Notes: generated from the letters alone by a model not told the origin. DNA of 64,000 nt from Odobenus rosmarus divergens (GCF_000321225.1 NW_004450460.1:1082420-1146419); one strand, 5' to 3'. Shown: positions 1-11,637, counted from the stretch's first letter. Translations and numbers: made by a program.

Positions 1-192
1 CATGGAATCAAGCCCCGCTTCGGGCTCTTCACTCAGCTGGGAATGTGCTTGAGGGTTTGCTCTCCCTCTCCCCCCCACCACTGGGGCACTCTCTCTTTCT
101 CTCTCAAAAAAGAAGAAAAAAGAAAGGAAGGAAAGAAAAAGAAAAGAAAAAAGAAAAGAAAAGAAAAAGAAAGAAAGAAAGAGAAAGAAAAG

Positions 193-224
<32 letters not shown>

Positions 225-226
225 GA
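1..226 (+). mobile_element. CAN SINE 3' part with (GAAA)n tail, cut by window start
   Basis: The first ~107 bases read like the second half of a carnivore tRNA-derived SINE (a CCCCGCTTCGGGCTC block, then a CT-rich stretch ending in CTCTCTTTCTCTCTC). Bases 108-226 are an almost pure purine tail of GAAA/GAAAA units, as commonly grows from SINE poly(A) tails. The tRNA-like head lies outside the window. Open frames across the tail on both strands are low-complexity artefacts. Confidence 0.85.
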
Positions 227-229
227 ATA

Positions 230-857
230 CCATTTTTACAAAAACTTTCCCAGAAAATAGATGAGGAAACACCACCCAGCTAATTTAATGAGGCCAAATA
301 AGAACATCACAGGATAAGATAAATTATAGAATATCCATGAACACAGATGTAAAACTCCCTAAGAAAATATTAACAAAACAAATCCAGCAATATATAAAAG
401 GAGTAACAGATCATAACCAAGACAGGTTCGTCCCTGGAATCTAAGCTTTTTTTTTTTTTTTTTTTTTTTAAAGATTTTATTTATTTGACAGAGAGAGACA
501 CAGCGAGAGAGGGAACACAAGCTTGGAGAGTGAGAGAGGGAGAAGCAGGCCTCCCGCTGAGCAGGGAGCCCGATATGGGGCTCAAACCCAGGACCCCGGG
601 ATCATGACCTGAGCCGAAGGCAGACGCTTAACGACTGAGCCACCCAGGCGCCCCCCTGGAATCTAAGCTTAGCTAACATTTAAAAACCAGTCAATATAAT
701 TCACCATATTAACAGACTAAAGGAAGAAAAGATGATCATCTCAATTAGACGTAGAAACAGTACATGGCAAAATGTTCATATACACGCCCAGCAAAAAAGT
801 AATAGAAGGGGACATTCTCAACTGGAAAAGGGCAGCCACAAAAAAAGTCTAAAGTTA
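230..857 (+). mobile_element. Decayed L1 ORF2 (reverse transcriptase region) fragment
   Basis: Outside the inserted SINE at 449-654 the text follows the L1 ORF2 RT region in sense: ATATATAAAAGGAGTAACAG, a 'CATAACCAAGACAGGTTCGTCCCTGGAAT' type stretch, and later TTCACCATATTAACAGACTAAAGG and GATGATCATCTCAATTAGA. These are familiar L1 landmarks. Many substitutions and no open frame indicate an old copy. Confidence 0.75.
433..670 (-). mobile_element. CAN SINE (minus) with perfect 16-bp target-site duplication
   Basis: The element proper is 449-654 in reverse orientation: a T-run, AAAGATTTTATTTATTTGAC, a GA-rich part, then the reverse complement of the tRNA-like head ending GAGCCACCCAGGCGCCCC. CCTGGAATCTAAGCTT at 433-448 is repeated exactly at 655-670, which is the target-site duplication. 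It inserted into the older L1 fragment around it. Confidence 0.95.
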
Positions 858-950
858 AGGGGCAACTGGGTGGCTTAGTCGGTTAAGTGTCTGACTCTTG
901 ATCTCAGCTCAGGGTCTTGATCTCGGGGTAGTGAGCTCAAGCCCCATGGG
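858..950 (+). mobile_element. Old CAN SINE, 5' head only
   Basis: GGGGCAACTGGGTGGCTTAGTCGGTTAAGTGTCTGACTC followed by CTCAGGGTCTTGATCTCGGGG is a diverged SINE head. It breaks off near GCCCCATGGGG without the CT-rich body or tail and runs into L1-like sequence, so it is 3'-truncated or interrupted. Confidence 0.75.
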
Positions 951-1785
951 GCAAAAGACCAGCACACTTTACCAAGGAAGCTATTGGAATAGCAGATAAA
1001 CACAAGAGAAACTGCTCAGCATCACTGGTCGGTATGGAAATGCAGATTAGATCCATCCCTGATGAGATTCCATTAGGCTGGCTAAAATTAAGCACACTAA
1101 GAACCCAAGTGTGGGTAAGAAGGCAAAACAACCGAAACTCTGACACACTGCTGGTGAGAGTAGACAACAGCACAACTACTTGAGAAAAGAGTTAGAAGTT
1201 TGTCATAAAGTGAAACGTGTCATCTACGCCATGAACCAGCAAGTCAGTGCCTAAGTATTTATATTTACCCAAGAGAAACGAAACCCACGTCCTCGTAAAG
1301 GCACACAAGAATGCTCCCAGCAGCATTACTACAATAGCCAAACACTGCAAACAACCCCAAAATCCATCAACAGAAGAACAGACTGATTATAGTCTATTCA
1401 TACAATGAATACTACTCAGCAATCAAATGCCTAACATCACTGATAAGACGCATCATGTGCTCAACCTCACAGACATCATGCTGAGAAAAAAAATGCCAGG
1501 AAGAAAATAGTAGGTCCATACAGTTCCATTTATATGAAGTTCTAGAAAAGGTGAGGTTGATCTTCGACAAAAAGAAATCAGAATGGTGGTTGCCCCTCAG
1601 GAGGGGAGCAGCAGGGAAACAGTGAGGACAGAATTCTCTGGGCTTGGGGGTGTAAAGCACAGGGTGTTCACATCCGTCAAGACTCAGCTAACTGTACACT
1701 TGAGCAAGTCTGTGCATTATACTGTCTGTAAATTATACACCAATTTTAAAAGACTGAAAGTTTTTATAAAGGAAGATAAAGCATT
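951..1785 (+). mobile_element. Old L1 (L1M-type) 3' end
   Basis: Recognisable L1 3' landmarks in order are: AAACTGCTCAGCATCACTGG, GAAATGCAGATTAGA, GACACACTGCTGGTGAGAG, AATAGCCAAACACTGCAAAC with CATCAACAGAAGAACAGACTG, an ATACTACTCAGCAATCAAA box, GTTCTAGAAAAGGTGAGG, and the terminal AATTATACACCAATTTT. It probably continues the fragment at 230-857. It is coding-dead. Confidence 0.75.
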
Positions 1786-1984
1786 TTAGTGAAAGAAGAC
1801 TTGACACTGCACAGTGAACAGGCCCCCATCAAAAGCACAGCTGCCCACGGAGTACTCACCATCCATCAGTGCACTTGGGACACTGAAAAATCCTTCCAGA
1901 AAACCACTAGCTTGCCAGGGAAGCTGTATTTTCATCAGACTCCCAGTGATGCTTTCTGTCAGAAGGCTGTTGTTACAGACAGAA

Positions 1985-2270
1985 TGCGTGTGTGTCCCTC
2001 ACCCCCCAACTCCTACACTTAGGTCCTGCCAGTGAGGTGGTGTCTGGACCTGTAGCCTCTGGGAGGTGATTAGGGGTGAATGACGTCATGAAGGTGGGCC
2101 CCACGATGGGAATGGTGACCTTAAAAGGAGAGAAAGGGATCGCCACCCCCCAGCCCCCCAACACACCCAAGTCAGCCAGGACCCTGATGTCCAACTCCAG
2201 AACCGTGAGACTAAAGGGGTGCTGTCTATGTCACCCGTCTGTAGTGTTCCACTCTGGTGGCCTGAGCTCA
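1985..2270 (+). mobile_element. MLT1-type (ERVL-MaLR) LTR relic
   Basis: CCTCTGGGAGGTGATTAGGG, a TCATGAAGGTGGGCCCC block, a CCTTAAAAGGAGAGA block and the late CCAACTCCAGAACCGTGAGA follow the order of a mammalian MaLR LTR in sense orientation. It is highly diverged with indels, and no internal region was seen. The exact subfamily cannot be set by eye. Confidence 0.55.
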
Positions 2271-2354
2271 GACAGCTGAGCGTGGTCCAAGAGGCACAAG
2301 GAAAGGAAAGGTGAGCCGAAGACTCCGCATCTATCCAAAGTGTCTTTCAAGTCG

Positions 2355-2475
2355 AAGTTCTCAGCTGGGGGTGATACTACCCCGGGGAACATTGGGTAAT
2401 ATCTGGAGACGTGGGCCAAGGCCAGGGCAGCGCCCCCAGCCCCATGAATCACCCGGCCGCACACAGTGATCCTGC
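2355..2475 (+). mobile_element. MER20-like hAT relic (partial)
   Basis: TTCTCAGCTGGGGGTGATAC followed by CCCGGGGAACATTGGGTAAT and ATCTGGAGACGTGGG matches the first half of the small non-autonomous hAT element I know as MER20. Then GGCCAGGGCAGCGCCCCCAG and CACCCGGCCGCACACAGTG fit its second half with deletions. Confidence 0.5.
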
Positions 2476-2894
2476 AGAGGTGAACAAGCCTGTATGTGGG
2501 TGCAGACAAGGAGCTCCGGCCCCGTGGTGCCCACCATGCCTCTCTGCACTTCCATCACGGCTTCTCAAGCTGCTCTCAAACTAGCAGCAGCAGCAGCATC
2601 TGGGAGCCTGCCCGAAACGCCAGTTCTCAGGTCCTCCCGGCCCCAACAGCCCAGACACACTGCAGTGAAGCTGGCATGTGGGTGAACAAGCTCTCCAGGT
2701 GGTTCTGACACAACCAAAGTGCTAAGGACATCCGTGGGGCGACCACGTGAGAACACCGAACCAACAACAGGAATAACAGCACTCCAAATCAGGTGTAGGA
2801 GGAAGGGGAGCAGGAAGAAGTTTTGGGCTAATTTAACATTTCTCACATGAAGACAATGGGACTGGGGGCTTTACAAAGGTAACTGCAGAAAAAT
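2476..2894. other. Unassigned sequence
   Basis: Moderately GC-rich, with a short CAG run at 2585-2597. No repeat, exon or open frame of interest was recognised. Confidence 0.5.
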
Positions 2895-3255
2895 ATCAAC
2901 ATTTAAAAAAATTTTTAATTTATTTTTTTCTTCCAAAATTTTATTTAAATTCTAGTTAGTTAGCATACAGCGCAATGTTGGTTTCTGGAGTGGAATTCAG
3001 GGATGCATCACTTACACACAACACCAGGGCTCGTCACAACAGGTGCCCTCCTTAATCCCCATCCCCCATCTCCCTCCATCCACCCTCCGTCTGTTCTCTA
3101 TCACTCAAGAGTCTCCTATGGTCGGCTTCCTTCTCTTTCTCTTTTCTTTCCTTCCCCTATGTGCTCATCTGTTTTGTTTCTTACACTCCACATATGAGTG
3201 AGATCATATGATCATTGTCTTTCTCTGACTGATGTATTTCACTTAGCATAATGCC

Positions 3256-3396
3256 CCGGGAGCTCCGATTCGGGCTCTGTGTTCAACTCGGAGTCTGCCT
3301 GTCCCTCTCCCTCTGCTCCTCCTCTCGCCCAGGGGCGCATGCTTTCTCTCTCAAATAACTAAATAACTAAATAAATAAAATCTTAAAAAAAAAAAA
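3256..3396 (+). mobile_element. 5'-truncated CAN SINE inside the L1
   Basis: It starts at CCGGGAGCTCCGATTCGGGC, lacks the tRNA-like head, and has the CT-rich body and an extended (AAATAACT)n/AAATAAATAAAATCTTAAAA tail. L1 3' UTR sequence resumes on both sides, so the SINE is nested. Confidence 0.85.
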
Positions 3397-3535
3397 ACAA
3401 CCCTCTAGCTCCAAGCACGTCATTGCAAATGGCAAGATTTCATTCTTTTTGATGGCTGAGTAACATTTCATGTAAATATATATTATATATACATTATATA
3501 TTATATATACACACTACATCTTCCTTATCCGTTCA

Positions 3536-3943
3536 TCAGTGGATAGAGACTTGGACTGTTTCCATAGTTTGCCTATTGTTGATAATGCTGCTATGAACAC
3601 TGGGGTGCATGAGCCCCCTCAAAGCTTTATTTTTGTATCCTAATGGTGCAATTGCTGGGTCACAGGGTAGCTCTATTCTTAACATCTTGAGGAACCTCCA
3701 TACTGTTTTCCGGAGTGGCTGCACCAGCCTGCATTCCCACCAACAGTGTAGGAGGGTTCTCCATTCTCTGCATCCTCGCCAACACATGTTGTTTGTGTTG
3801 TTCATTTTAGCCATTCTGACATGTGTAAGGTGGTATCTCAGTGTGGTTTTGATCTGTACTTCCCTGATGATGAGTGAGGCTGAGCATCCTTTCCTGTGTC
3901 TATTGGCCATCTGGATGTCTTCTCTGGAAAAGTGTCTACTCAT
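3536..3943 (-). pseudogene. L1 ORF2 carboxy-terminal fragment
   Basis: An open minus-strand stretch of about 135 codons encodes the extreme C-terminal region of L1 ORF2p. Visible landmarks are the CWRGC and [14 protein letters not shown] motifs of the cysteine-containing tail, followed by DPAIAPLGY. The endonuclease and RT domains are missing because the element is 5'-truncated, so no functional protein is expected. It is transposon sequence, not a host gene. Confidence 0.85.
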
Positions 3944-4299
3944 GTCTTCTGCCCGTTTCTTAACTGGATTATTTGTTTTTTGGGTGTTGAGTTTGGTAAG
4001 TTCTTTATAGATTTTAGATATTAATCCTCTATCCCGTAGGTCATTTGCAAATATCTTCTCCCATCTGTAGGCTGCCTTTTAGTTCTGCTGATTGTTTCCT
4101 TCGCTGTGCAGAAGGTTTTATCTTGAAGTCTCAATAGTTCATTTTTGCTTTTGTTTTCCTTGCCTCCAGTGACATGTCTAGTAAGAAGTTGCTAGCGATG
4201 AGGTCACAGAGGCTGCTGCCTATGTTCTCCTCTAGGACTTTGATGGTTCAGTCTCACATTTAGATCTTTCATCCATTTTGAATTTATTTAAAAGATCAA

Positions 4300-5095
4300 C
4301 ATTTCTAAACAATCTTTTTATTGTGGCAAAACACACATAAATGTACCGTCTTCACCGTCTCTAAGTGCACAGCTCAGGGGCATTAAGCACATTCACACTG
4401 TTGTGCAGCTGTCCTCACCAACGGTCTCCAGAACTTCCCATCTTCCCAAACGGAAACTTTGTCCTCATGAAATACCGACCCCATCCCTCCCCCGCACCCA
4501 CCGTCCACTCTCTGTCCCCGAGTCACCGACCCCCTTCCCTCCACCGCCCACTCTCTGTGCCCCTGAGTCACCGACCCCCATCCCTCCCCCGGCGCCCACC
4601 GTCCACTCTGTTCCCTGTGAATCTGGAGACTAAGGACCTCATGTGGGGGGAATCCTGCAGTATTTGTCCCTCTGTGTCTGGCCGATCTCACTCAGCATCA
4701 CGTCCCCCAGGTCCACCCACACCGTGGCAGGCGTCCGCGTGTCCCTCCGTGTTCAGGCTGAGTGACGGTCCGGTGTGTGGACGGACCACGTTTATCCGCT
4801 CGTCCGTCGACGACGCTTGGGCTGCTTCCCCGTGTCAGCGGCTGTGAACGTGGGTGTGCAAGCCTCCACTCGCGTCCCTGCTTTTGGCTCTCTGGGTCAA
4901 TACCCAGAAGAGGAATCGCTGGAACACACGGTCATTCCATTTTCAGTTGTTTGAGGAACCGCCACGCCGTTTTCCACGGCTGCTGCACCGGCTTCCATTC
5001 CCGCCGCGTGTGCGGGAGGGTCCACCCTGCACGTGCTCCCACTCGCGGGGTTTCTGCTTTCTGTGCTCCTCTTGTGGTTATGGCTGGCGTGGAAT
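4300..5095 (-). mobile_element. Old L1M-type 3' end, strongly GC/CpG-enriched
   Basis: In reverse order it keeps L1M landmarks: TTTTTATTGTGGCAAAACAC, TAAGTGCACAGCTCAGGGGC with ATTAAGCACATTCACACTG, ACCTCATGTGGGGGGAATCC, CACTCAGCATCACGTCCCCC, TGGGTCAATACCCAGAAGAG, and TTGAGGAACCGCCACGCCGTT. Positions that are A/T in typical L1 copies are often G/C here, and CpGs are frequent. No open frame of L1 origin remains. Confidence 0.8.
4474..4615. repeat. 45-51 bp tandem repeat, ~2.8 copies, inside the L1 relic
   Basis: Units start ACCGACCCC at 4474, 4525 and 4570, each followed by a C-rich stretch and CCCACTCTCTGT(C/G). The spacing is 51 then 45 bases. This is a local expansion of L1 3' UTR sequence that is normally single copy. 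Confidence 0.85.
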
Positions 5096-8000
5096 GGGCA
5101 TAGGGGGTTGGTATGGCTGAGAACGGGCTTTGCAGTGTGGAGATGCAGATGAAGGGGAGGTCCCGAACCTGGATTTGAAGGACCCACAAGAACTCACGGG
5201 TCCTCTACACTCACACCTTTTCTACCTCTGTCCACTGAGAAGGCCAAGAAAACATAACCAGCTCAGAAGCGGAGAACACACCTGATGTCCAGACTGTGGC
5301 CTCTACACGTCGCTGCCCCTGTGGCACCCAGGCGGGTTCCCGAACACGGATTCCAGGTGTGTACCCTGCTGTCAGGGGGAAAGGACTTCAACAGTGTCCG
5401 ATGCCAGGAGGGTCACTGTCACCATGACTCAGAACTAGCCTGAAGACATTCCACGGCCAACGGTGGGGCAACTTAAGGATATAGGGAAGGACAACACCCA
5501 ACCCTTGAAACAGGTGTTCAAGCCTTTGTCTAATGGTATTTTTCACAAAAACACTTCGCTGTTTACCTTTGGAGGATGGCAAAGAACCAAAGCCTATTTT
5601 GAAGGGCAGTCAATGAAAGGACAGAGTGAGCACTTGTCCTGCTCCTGAGCCTGGTTAGCTGAAGAGGGCAAGGTTTTCTTTGCCAAGTATTCCGTCTGAC
5701 CAACGGGGAAGGGAGGCCGCGACGTGGCCTTCATAATGACTAACAAAGGAGTGATTCTGGGCAGTGGTCTAGAGTCCGCAAGCAAGTCACAGACAGCCCG
5801 AGAGTACAAGCCTCCGACTGGAGACACACCACCCCTGCCGAGGAGTCTTGCCCCCAGAGAAGAACAACTCCATCCAACTAGTGTCTCGGGATAGCTGACA
5901 ACTTACAGGACACACGAAGGAACGCGCTAAACTCTCCCACAGGGATGGCTGGGAAGCAGCACGGGCAAAGCTGCTGGGTCTCCTCAATGGGCCCACAGGG
6001 AGAAAAGAGACCGCGCAGGGCCCGCGGACTGAGAGACTCGCTGAGTCAAGTCTGCAACCTAGTCAACAGTGCTGTGCCAACGTCACCCTCTTATACTGCA
6101 GTTGTGTGCAGTGTCACCACTCAGGGACTGGCTGAATGGGACACTGGATTCTCCGGGCTGTTTCTGCAATTTCTTGTGAGTTTATAATCATTTCAAAATA
6201 CAAAGCTAAAAAAGAATTATAAAACCTGTCATCGAACTGCAACATATGGACTTTCCTTGAATCCATGAACACTGACTGGATATGTGACGTTATTATAAGG
6301 ACTGCGGCTTTGATATGATAACAAAATGCTCTCTGCTTAAGGAAAAGCAGTCCTGTCCTGTCACAGCGTCCAGAATTTGCTTCAGAGTAGCTCGGGTGAT
6401 GGGGTGAAGGGAAGAGAACAGGAAGATTAGGGTCTTACTGGGTGTGAATGAGGAAACAGAGCTTAGAGCCCACGAGCCCACTGAAACCTCACCCTTAACT
6501 ACACACTCCTCATTTAAAATCTGGACATGAATCCAGCCTCCAGCCAAGAGACAGGCTTGCTCGTGAACACCCGGGCTCACGGAGTCCTTGGCAGCACCCT
6601 CCCTCAGCGTGCAGGGGCTGCCTTGGAACAGCTAGCACGGCAAAGGTGTGGTCACTCCCGGTCAAGCCCCAGGCCGCAGTGCATTATGATGTCACACACG
6701 GTACAACAGAGCCCATGTGAGTGTGAACTGGTGTGCGAGAAATCAGGTCCATAGCGACATCCCTGGATAACCAACAGAGGCAGTGCTCTGCCAGGTCAGG
6801 AGCGCCACACTCTCGTCCACAGTGACAGAAAGCATGTCTTCCTCCTTGCATCTCCACGGACAGCAAGGGCTTCTGGCTCTGCACGTGGGGCCTTCCAGGG
6901 GGACCTGGGGCACAGAGGCACGTGGCAGGGGTGATGGTGCTCCTTGGGCCCCTCCAGGCATGGTCTGCATTTGGCCAGTGGCACCACCGGCTTTCACAAC
7001 AAATGGAAGGGGGCCCTTTGTGGGGCAAACTCGTACTTTTTAAAGCAAAGTCTAAGAACAACTAGTGGTGATTGTCCTGACTTCCCCAGAACTGCCCAGC
7101 GGGAGGGAGGGAGGCATGGAGGGAGGCAGGTCTCTGCTGCCGAGACCCTGTCCTGTCTCCTCACACCAGGCCCACCTCTGCTTGGCCTGGGTGGGGACTT
7201 CCATTCCCCCAGAGAAGGCACGGGAGGGAGACGAGCACCCTCTGGAGTTGTCCCTCTAACCTGCGTGGGTCACAAGTCAAGTCTTGCTCCGCACGTGTGC
7301 TCCAGGAGCTTCTGGCAACCCAGCAGTCCTGACTCGTGCAAGTGCTCCATTGGTGGCCCTGTGCTGTGGCAGGGTGGGAAGCTGGCGGTCCCGCCAAGCC
7401 TGGCACTGTGATCACCGGGTGGCCGGGGGACATGGCGGGAAGCTCAGTGGGACCGCAGGGCAGCCAGTGTGTACCCCACCCCCAAACACACACATCACAC
7501 CAAAGGAGCGAGCGGAAACAGGGCTTTCCCATGCCAAGGGCTGTCTTTCTCTGCCACCAAAGGGCCCACTGCTTTCACACACTGAAGAAAGCAAGAATGG
7601 GGAAATAAAAGCAATTTCAAACCTCACTTGGTTTTGCTAAGTGTGCATACCTTTCAAACCAGAAGGTCCTCAAAACAGAACTTCCAATCAGGGCATCCAC
7701 CCTGGTCAAGATGCAGTAACAGGGACCGGACTTTACCTCCTGCTTGAAACAATAGGACACTGGATAAAATGTGTGACGGCTTTCAAGACCCTAGACACCA
7801 GACAACAGAGCACAGTGACCCTGGGGACGGAAGCTGACAAGGTAAGTCTGTACCACAGGGAGAAGCCCAGTGGGACCCTGAGTTGACCAGTCTCCACCGG
7901 GAGGCTGGGGAGGCCAGAGCAGCCAGAGGTTGAGGGGCAGGGCACCCAAGAGGAGAGATGTGCTCAGGGCCCCAGGGGGTCCTTGGCTGAGCACTGGCTG

Positions 8001-8558
8001 GGCTGTGTTTGCAAGGGAACTACTGAGGGGTGGTATGAGCCACCTGGGAGGGGTGGAGGGACAGTCCTTGAGGCTCACGTGGGGGCTGGAAGGCGTCCCT
8101 TCGCCACCGGTCAGAGTGGAAAAACGGCCCACGGTGTCAGGTGTAATACTCAAGAAGGTGTGCATCTGCTAGCAGTGAGAAGCATTAGCTCTACGTGAAA
8201 TAGCACCATAACCCCAGCAAACAAAGAACACAGACAAGAACTGAAGATGAGCAACCGTTTCCAAAAGGAGTCCAAGCAACACAGCTCAAGAATAGCTATA
8301 AATGTACAAAAACATGCACACCAAAAAAGGCAGAGCTCACATGGTCTTTCATCTATTTGGGAATGCCAAGCCTTCAAGGAAGGAGGAAAATGCAACCCAT
8401 TGTTAAGAGTGAAGCAATGGATGGAAAAGGACCCCCAAATGACCAGGTGACAGAAGACGAAGACAACATGCGAAGGTCAGCACAGTTGTGTCCCCACCTG
8501 CTCCAGAAGCTGCAGGAAACACTGAGCATGTTAGGGAGAGACAGGGAAGACTTGCTTT
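5096..8558. other. Gene-free GC-rich intronic sequence
   Basis: No coding exon or intact repeat was recognised. A weak L1- or DNA-transposon-like tail (AATCATTTCAAAATACAAAG) lies near 6186-6210. A (GGGA)n-rich stretch, possibly G-quadruplex forming, is at 7101-7130. The part at 7690-7760 may be a decayed L1 5' region. Open frames of 60-155 codons on both strands lack any recognisable domain and fit chance in GC-rich DNA. Confidence 0.5.
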
Positions 8559-8774
8559 AAGATCCAAATTGAGGGCACCTGGGTGGCTCAGTTGGTTGGG
8601 TGACTGCCTTCAGCTCAGGTCATGATCCTGGAGTCCCTGGATGGAGTCCCGCATCAGGCTCCCTGCTCGGCGGGGAGTCTGCTTCTCCCTCTGACCCTCC
8701 CCCTTCTCATGTGTTCTCTCTCTCAAATAAATAAATAAAATCTTTAAAAAAAAAAAAAAAAAGATCCAAATTGA
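8559..8774 (+). mobile_element. CAN SINE with 14-bp target-site duplication
   Basis: The element is 8573-8760, from GGGCACCTGGGTGGCTCAGT to AAATAAATAAAATCTTT plus an A-run. AAGATCCAAATTGA at 8559-8572 is repeated exactly at 8761-8774. Confidence 0.95.
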
Positions 8775-8979
8775 ATTTCTGGGTAGGATTAAGAGCCAAC
8801 CAAACGCAGCAAGAGCAAGGACGAATGAACCTGAAGACGTGGCAAGAGAGGCTTCCCAAAATGGAACCTGGGAAAAGACTCTGAAGCAAGGAGCAGCCCC
8901 CCACCCCCCGTGAGCCCACACTGCCCAGCAAGCCGCGTGGGGACAAGCTGCAGGCCGAGGCACACCCTCTTAAAGCACA

Positions 8980-9660
8980 TGTCTGACAAAGGACTTGCTA
9001 GAAGGTTTAATGCCCCCTATGACTCAACAAGAAGACCAAACCCAGTAGAAAACAGGCAAAGAGTCTGAGTAGACCCTCCTCACCACAGAGCCGAGTCGGC
9101 ACAAACAAGGCGCTGGAGGTCATTAGGTCCCGAGGAAAGGCAGCATAAAACCACACGAGCCACAGCCTTGCTCCCTTCGAAGGGCCATGACTGCGGGGCC
9201 TGCGGGCATGCACCCGGGGCTGACGAGAGGCGAACTCCGGGGCTCTCACTCGTGGCTGGCACTGGGGCCGAGGGGCAATCGCTGCACAACATGGCTCAGC
9301 AGTTTCTTAAAATGTTCAACATACATGTGTCGTTCAGCCCCGGCACTCCAGTGAAGAGAAAGCGTGTGTCTGTACACAGACCTGTGCGCACGTACTCAGA
9401 GCAGCTTCACCTGTACCAGCCAACGTGGGGAAATAGCCCTCACGGCCCCCGGCAGGTGGACAGATGGACCAGCTGAGGCCTGCCTGTGCCACAGAGTCCC
9501 ACCCGAGGACACGGACAAACGACCTCCTGACACACACAACAATGTGGGCAATCGCAAACTCACGCTAAGGGAATTTTGTTCACATAAGTGGCCGGAAAAT
9601 GTCACTAATCCGTTAAGGAGAGAAGCATGCCGGGGTTGCCTGGAAGGGGCTGATGGGTAG
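8980..9660 (+). mobile_element. Decayed L1M 3' region
   Basis: GTCTGACAAAGGACTTGC, GACTCAACAAGAAGACCAAAC, a CAGAGCAGCTTCACCTGTAC/CAGCCAACGTGGGGAAATAG pair, GGTGGACAGATGGACCAGCT and GTTGCCTGGAAGGGGCTGAT follow the order of an L1M ORF2 end and 3' UTR. The copy is heavily GC-shifted, and its 3' limit is uncertain and could reach about 10,270. Confidence 0.6.
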
Positions 9661-11611
9661 GTTCCCGTCCTTGACTGTGGAGAGGGCTCTGTGGCTGCGC
9701 ACACACACGGGAACACGTACAGGCCTGGACCCTTTCAATGCGCGGAAAATGTGTGTCAGGTACGGCCGGCAGACCTTGACAGCTCCCGTCACACCCCCTT
9801 GCCCCACCCGTGCTGACGGGCACCGTACACTCAGCCTGCCCTTCCAGTGCGGCCCCTCCTGGCTCCTCAGGAGACACGTGCTCCACTGTCCCGCTCCTGC
9901 CCACACACGTCCGCGAGCAGGGCCTCCGGTCTATCTACAGAGTGCATCGGCCGGGCCGCCCTGGCGGAAGACCCCCTTGCTCTCACTGCAGGACGGCAGT
10001 GGCCGATGGGTCTCCCTCCTCCCTCCCATGCCCCTCCAGTCTGTTCTCTCTGTCCCAGGATGCTGCCCAGGTGCTCACTCACCCACACAAGGCTGGATGG
10101 CAACACTAAACACACGCACATCCTGGAAGGGAGCCACATCCCCTAAAACACCATGTCGCCCCACAAGAGGGCTGATGCAGAAGGACACCCGTGGGCCACG
10201 GTGCCTGCCTGGGGCCAGGGTCCTCAGGGGAAAGGTGTATTGTCCATCTAAAGTAAACTGACTCCAGCTGAAAGCAGCAGCAGGCCCAAGGCCGGGAGGT
10301 GTTAAGTGCCCGTGATTCCTGCTCTGGGTCAGGCACTGTGACACGCAGCCAGCCCCCCACCCCCCACCCCTGCGTCCTGCCAGCACAGTTGTGTGCTGCC
10401 CCTGCCTCCTCCAGGTGCTCGCAGGAGCCTGGCTCCTCTCCTGGCTCCTGCAGGTTGCCTCCACCCCCAGTGCCTCACCAGGACTGGAGCAACAGGGCCC
10501 AGGCGCCCCAAGGGCACTGCCACACCGAGCCAGCATCAGGCAGATGTCCCCTGGCGCAGCATCCAGACCCTGGCCAGGTACCTGTGCATGCTCGCTGCTC
10601 CCTCCACAAGGGGAGACATGGGGCGGCCACAACAGAACAGTGATTCTGTCGGCAAATGTGGTGGACGCCAGGAGGGAGCGACGGTGCTGGGTGGGCACCA
10701 CCCTTCCCCCCGCCCCTCCCACAAGTGTGGACAGAATGCCAGTCTATGCCGGGCTGGGCTGAGCTGCACAGAGTGTGTGGCTGGCTCTCCCCGCTCCCAA
10801 GAAATGCCAGATTGGGGGGCTGGGGTGCGTGCTGCTTCCTCCGCGCTACATTCCGTTACTTGGAGAGCGTGACTGGCACACTGAGGGCACAAAAAGAACA
10901 CGTGTGGAGAGAGGCGGGCCGACCAGCCTGCTGTTAAATAAGGAAGCGAGGACAGAAAAAGTGTCTTTCTGATGTGGTCACTCTGGAGAAGACCCGCACC
11001 CCATCAGGGCTCTGCTGCCTGCCACCGAAAACCCCAATCCCCCTCAACTGCACACAGACCCACTCACGTGCATTCTGCCCGCCACCAATCTGAGGCCTTG
11101 CAGGCCACCCTGAAAGCCCGTCCTCCACAGGACTGCCACAGCCGGGAGGCTGGGGTGACTGCCACAGGGAGGAAGGCCTGACATTCAGCCCCAGAAGAGT
11201 CCAGGAGTAAGCGGCGGCCTCCGAGGTGTCCACACACCCCTTTAACTGCACAGTGACTTGGACAGGACAGCATGTGTGCTGCTTGCCAATGTGGGGAAGG
11301 TGGCTTCACCCCCAACACGCCCTGCAAGCTCCTGGGGGGGGGGGTTCACATTTGTGAACACTGGTAATTCTGACCCCTGGCGCTCTCTCCACAAGCCCAC
11401 ACCTACTACAGGCAGTGGACACGTGGCCAGGCTGAGGGTGCCCTAAGCACCAAGCAGAGCGTAACTGCATATGGTGGCACTGGGCTTGCTGAAGTCCCCC
11501 CTGGCTCCTCCACACCCACGATGCAGCCTCAGGCCAGAGTTCTGCTCCCCAGTAAACGGGACCACCTCCTCAGGGAGCCTGTCCAAGGAGTGTGCTGGGC
11601 TTACATGTGAT

Positions 11612-11637
11612 ATGTGTGTGAGAGAGAGAGAGAGAGG
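11612..11637. repeat. GT/GA microsatellite
   Basis: ATGTGTGTGAGAGAGAGAGAGAGAG-type simple repeat of about 8 GA units preceded by short GT units. Confidence 0.9.

Larger units (their letters stand above)
2895..4290 (-). mobile_element. Carnivore-type L1, 3' end in reverse orientation
   Basis: It begins at a T-rich tail and runs through the L1 3' UTR (TTCTAGTTAGTTAGCATACAG, ACATATGAGTGAGATCATATG, TTCACTTAGCATAATGCC), then ORF2 3' sequence (GAGGAACCTCCATACTGTTT, CACCAACAGTGTAGGAGGGT, ATCTTCTCCCATCTGTAGG), ending near CATCCATTTTGAATTTATTT. It is 5'-truncated, carries an internal SINE at 3256-3396 and a TA-rich microsatellite at about 3473-3512. Low divergence compared with neighbouring L1 relics suggests a younger, carnivore-lineage insertion. 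Confidence 0.9.

Noticed and set aside
33..275. Open frames on both strands rich in Lys/Glu/Arg or Phe/Ser
   Set aside because: They are translations of the (GAAA)n SINE tail, with no composition or start context of a gene.
9653..10261. 202-codon plus frame
   Set aside because: It overlaps a similar-sized plus frame in another phase and minus frames, starts inside a decayed L1, and has no domain.
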